Shown here one piece after another: positions 63,101 to 64,000 of a DNA stretch of 64,000 nt. The stretch spans positions 26,510-90,509 of the forward strand of contig UCCS01000008.1 in NCBI GenBank assembly GCA_900470965.1, given 5' to 3'. The translations under genes and the position numbers were made by a program. The notes below the pieces were generated by a model. It made no database searches, was not told where the DNA came from, and saw nothing but the letters and a program-made list of their open reading frames with translations. This DNA comes from Hyphomicrobiales bacterium. GTDB taxonomy: Bacteria > Pseudomonadota > Alphaproteobacteria > Rhizobiales > Rhizobiaceae. Positions within the stretch are counted from its first letter, which is position 1. Each line of letters opens with the position of its first letter.

Positions 63101-64000
63101 TACATAGCATCCCGCAGTCGGGGGTCGATAAACCCGTAAATGATGTCGACGAGGAAGTTGGCCCCGAGCGTTGCGAGCGTCATCAGAAGCAGCTGCCCCT
63201 GGATAACCGGATAATCACGGGCAATGCTCGCCGTATAGAGCGTCAGGCCGAGCCCCGGATAATTGAAGACGATCTCAGTCACGATCGAACCGCCGAAAAC
63301 AGCGCCAAGCATGAGGGCAAGGTTTGTCAGGACAGGAAGCATGGCGTTGCGCGCGCCATAGCCGAACATCACGTTGAGATGACTGAGACCCTTGGCGCGG
63401 GCCATCGTTACATAGTCCTCGCCGAGGATCGAGATCATCGACGAACGCATGGTCGTCTGGAATTCACCGATCAGGAAAGGCGACAGCGTCAGTACCGGCA
63501 GGATGGCATGCATGAAGACGCTACCGGCAAAGGTGAAGTTGAACGCAGGATCGAGATTCGGGTCATAGGCGTAACCGACCGGAAACCAGCGCAGCGAGAC
63601 GCCGAAGACGAAAAGCGTCGTCAGCGCGATGATGACAGGCGGAACCGAAATCATGATGACCGATAGTGGCGAGACGATCGTGTCGAAGCGGCCACCGCGC
63701 CGCCACGCTGAGACCGCGCCAAGCACGACGCCGATGCAGAGCGAAAAGATGATGGCGGTCACGACGAGGAAAACGGTCCAGATGGTCGAGCGGGCGAGAA
63801 CCTGGACGACGGTCTGGGGATAGTATTTGACCGAGACCCCGAGATCGAAACTCGCAAGCCCCTTCAGATAATCGACGAATTGCAGAAGCATCGGCTGATC
63901 GACGGCGCCGAAGCGAACCTTGATCGCCTCGACGGCTGCGGGTGTGGCCCGCGGGCCGAGCTGAGCGACCATCGCATCGACGGGTGTCCCCGGCATGAGC
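63100..64000 (-). CDS. ABC transporter permease (DppB-like), N-terminus cut by window edge
   Basis: The frame runs through the window edge; the visible part starts with LMPGTPVDAMVAQLGPRATP, which corresponds to residues ~30-50 of a normal DppB, so the first helix lies beyond the window. Membrane helices and the EAA loop (MARAKGLSHLNVMFGYGARN) are present, and the end PRLRDAM is typical. A binding-protein gene probably lies further upstream, outside this window. Confidence 0.9.
   Translation of the reverse strand, partial: LMPGTPVDAMVAQLGPRATPAAVEAIKVRFGAVDQPMLLQFVDYLKGLASFDLGVSVKYYPQTVVQVLARSTIWTVFLVVTAIIFSLCIGVVLGAVSAWRRGGRFDTIVSPLSVIMISVPPVIIALTTLFVFGVSLRWFPVGYAYDPNLDPAFNFTFAGSVFMHAILPVLTLSPFLIGEFQTTMRSSMISILGEDYVTMARAKGLSHLNVMFGYGARNAMLPVLTNLALMLGAVFGGSIVTEIVFNYPGLGLTLYTASIARDYPVIQGQLLLMTLATLGANFLVDIIYGFIDPRLRDAM

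Overview
The window reads as a piece of an alphaproteobacterial genome of the Rhizobium/Agrobacterium group. It has high GC, rhizobial-style genes (DUF3300/DUF2950 pair, HTH/TPR regulator, MalT-like LuxR protein), many dipeptide-type ABC importers and a nitrogen-scavenging operon. I see no rRNA, tRNA, phage, CRISPR or complete insertion sequence. Most genes are catabolic or transport genes, typical of a secondary replicon or accessory chromosomal region, but replicon type cannot be decided here.

Layout. 1-9.7 kb: a 3'-truncated (by the window edge) polyphosphate kinase 2, a SulP transporter with STAS domain, a DUF3302 membrane protein, a DUF3300/DUF2950 secreted pair, a decayed CYTH-domain gene, an unknown protein, a membrane HTH/TPR protein, an IS30 relic and a small secreted protein. 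9.8-21.5 kb (minus strand): a MalT-like LuxR regulator followed by a dipeptide-type ABC importer (binding protein, two permeases, two ATPases), a half-length hydantoinase A protein and two tandem DUF917 proteins. 21.5-31.6 kb (plus): a guanidine utilisation operon. In order it has two NtrC-like sites, a sigma-54 promoter, a guanidine-I (ykkC) riboswitch, ABC importer genes, two DUF1989 proteins (CgdAB-like carboxyguanidine deiminase), a urea/guanidine carboxylase and allophanate hydrolase, enough to take guanidine to ammonia and CO2. 31.8-41.8 kb: an adenylate/guanylate cyclase, a small protein, and a second minus-strand ABC importer operon that encloses a SelA-like PLP enzyme, a RidA protein and a COG3964 amidohydrolase.

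42.7-51.9 kb (plus): a glycan biosynthesis and export cluster. It contains a UDP-glucuronate decarboxylase-like enzyme, three GT2 glycosyltransferases, an ABC exporter and a 1003-residue protein that fuses a GT2 glycosyltransferase, a NodS-like methyltransferase and a NodB-like polysaccharide deacetylase. It follows an 850-base AT-rich gap. 51.9-57.8 kb: two EamA exporters, a ROK repressor, an AraC regulator, and a divergent SDR/HxlR pair, with clear candidate operators in the intergenic spaces. 57.9-64 kb (minus): a cytoplasmic GH20 hexosaminidase, a GNAT acetyltransferase and a third dipeptide-type ABC importer that runs off the window, which looks like a chito-oligosaccharide uptake operon.

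The most notable items are the layered control of the guanidine operon (sigma-54/NtrC plus riboswitch plus overlapping hairpins), the three-domain Nod-factor-like enzyme, the two orphan catabolic cassettes with unknown substrates, and several short repeats that look like regulator binding sites. All function calls come from reading the sequence; no database search was run.
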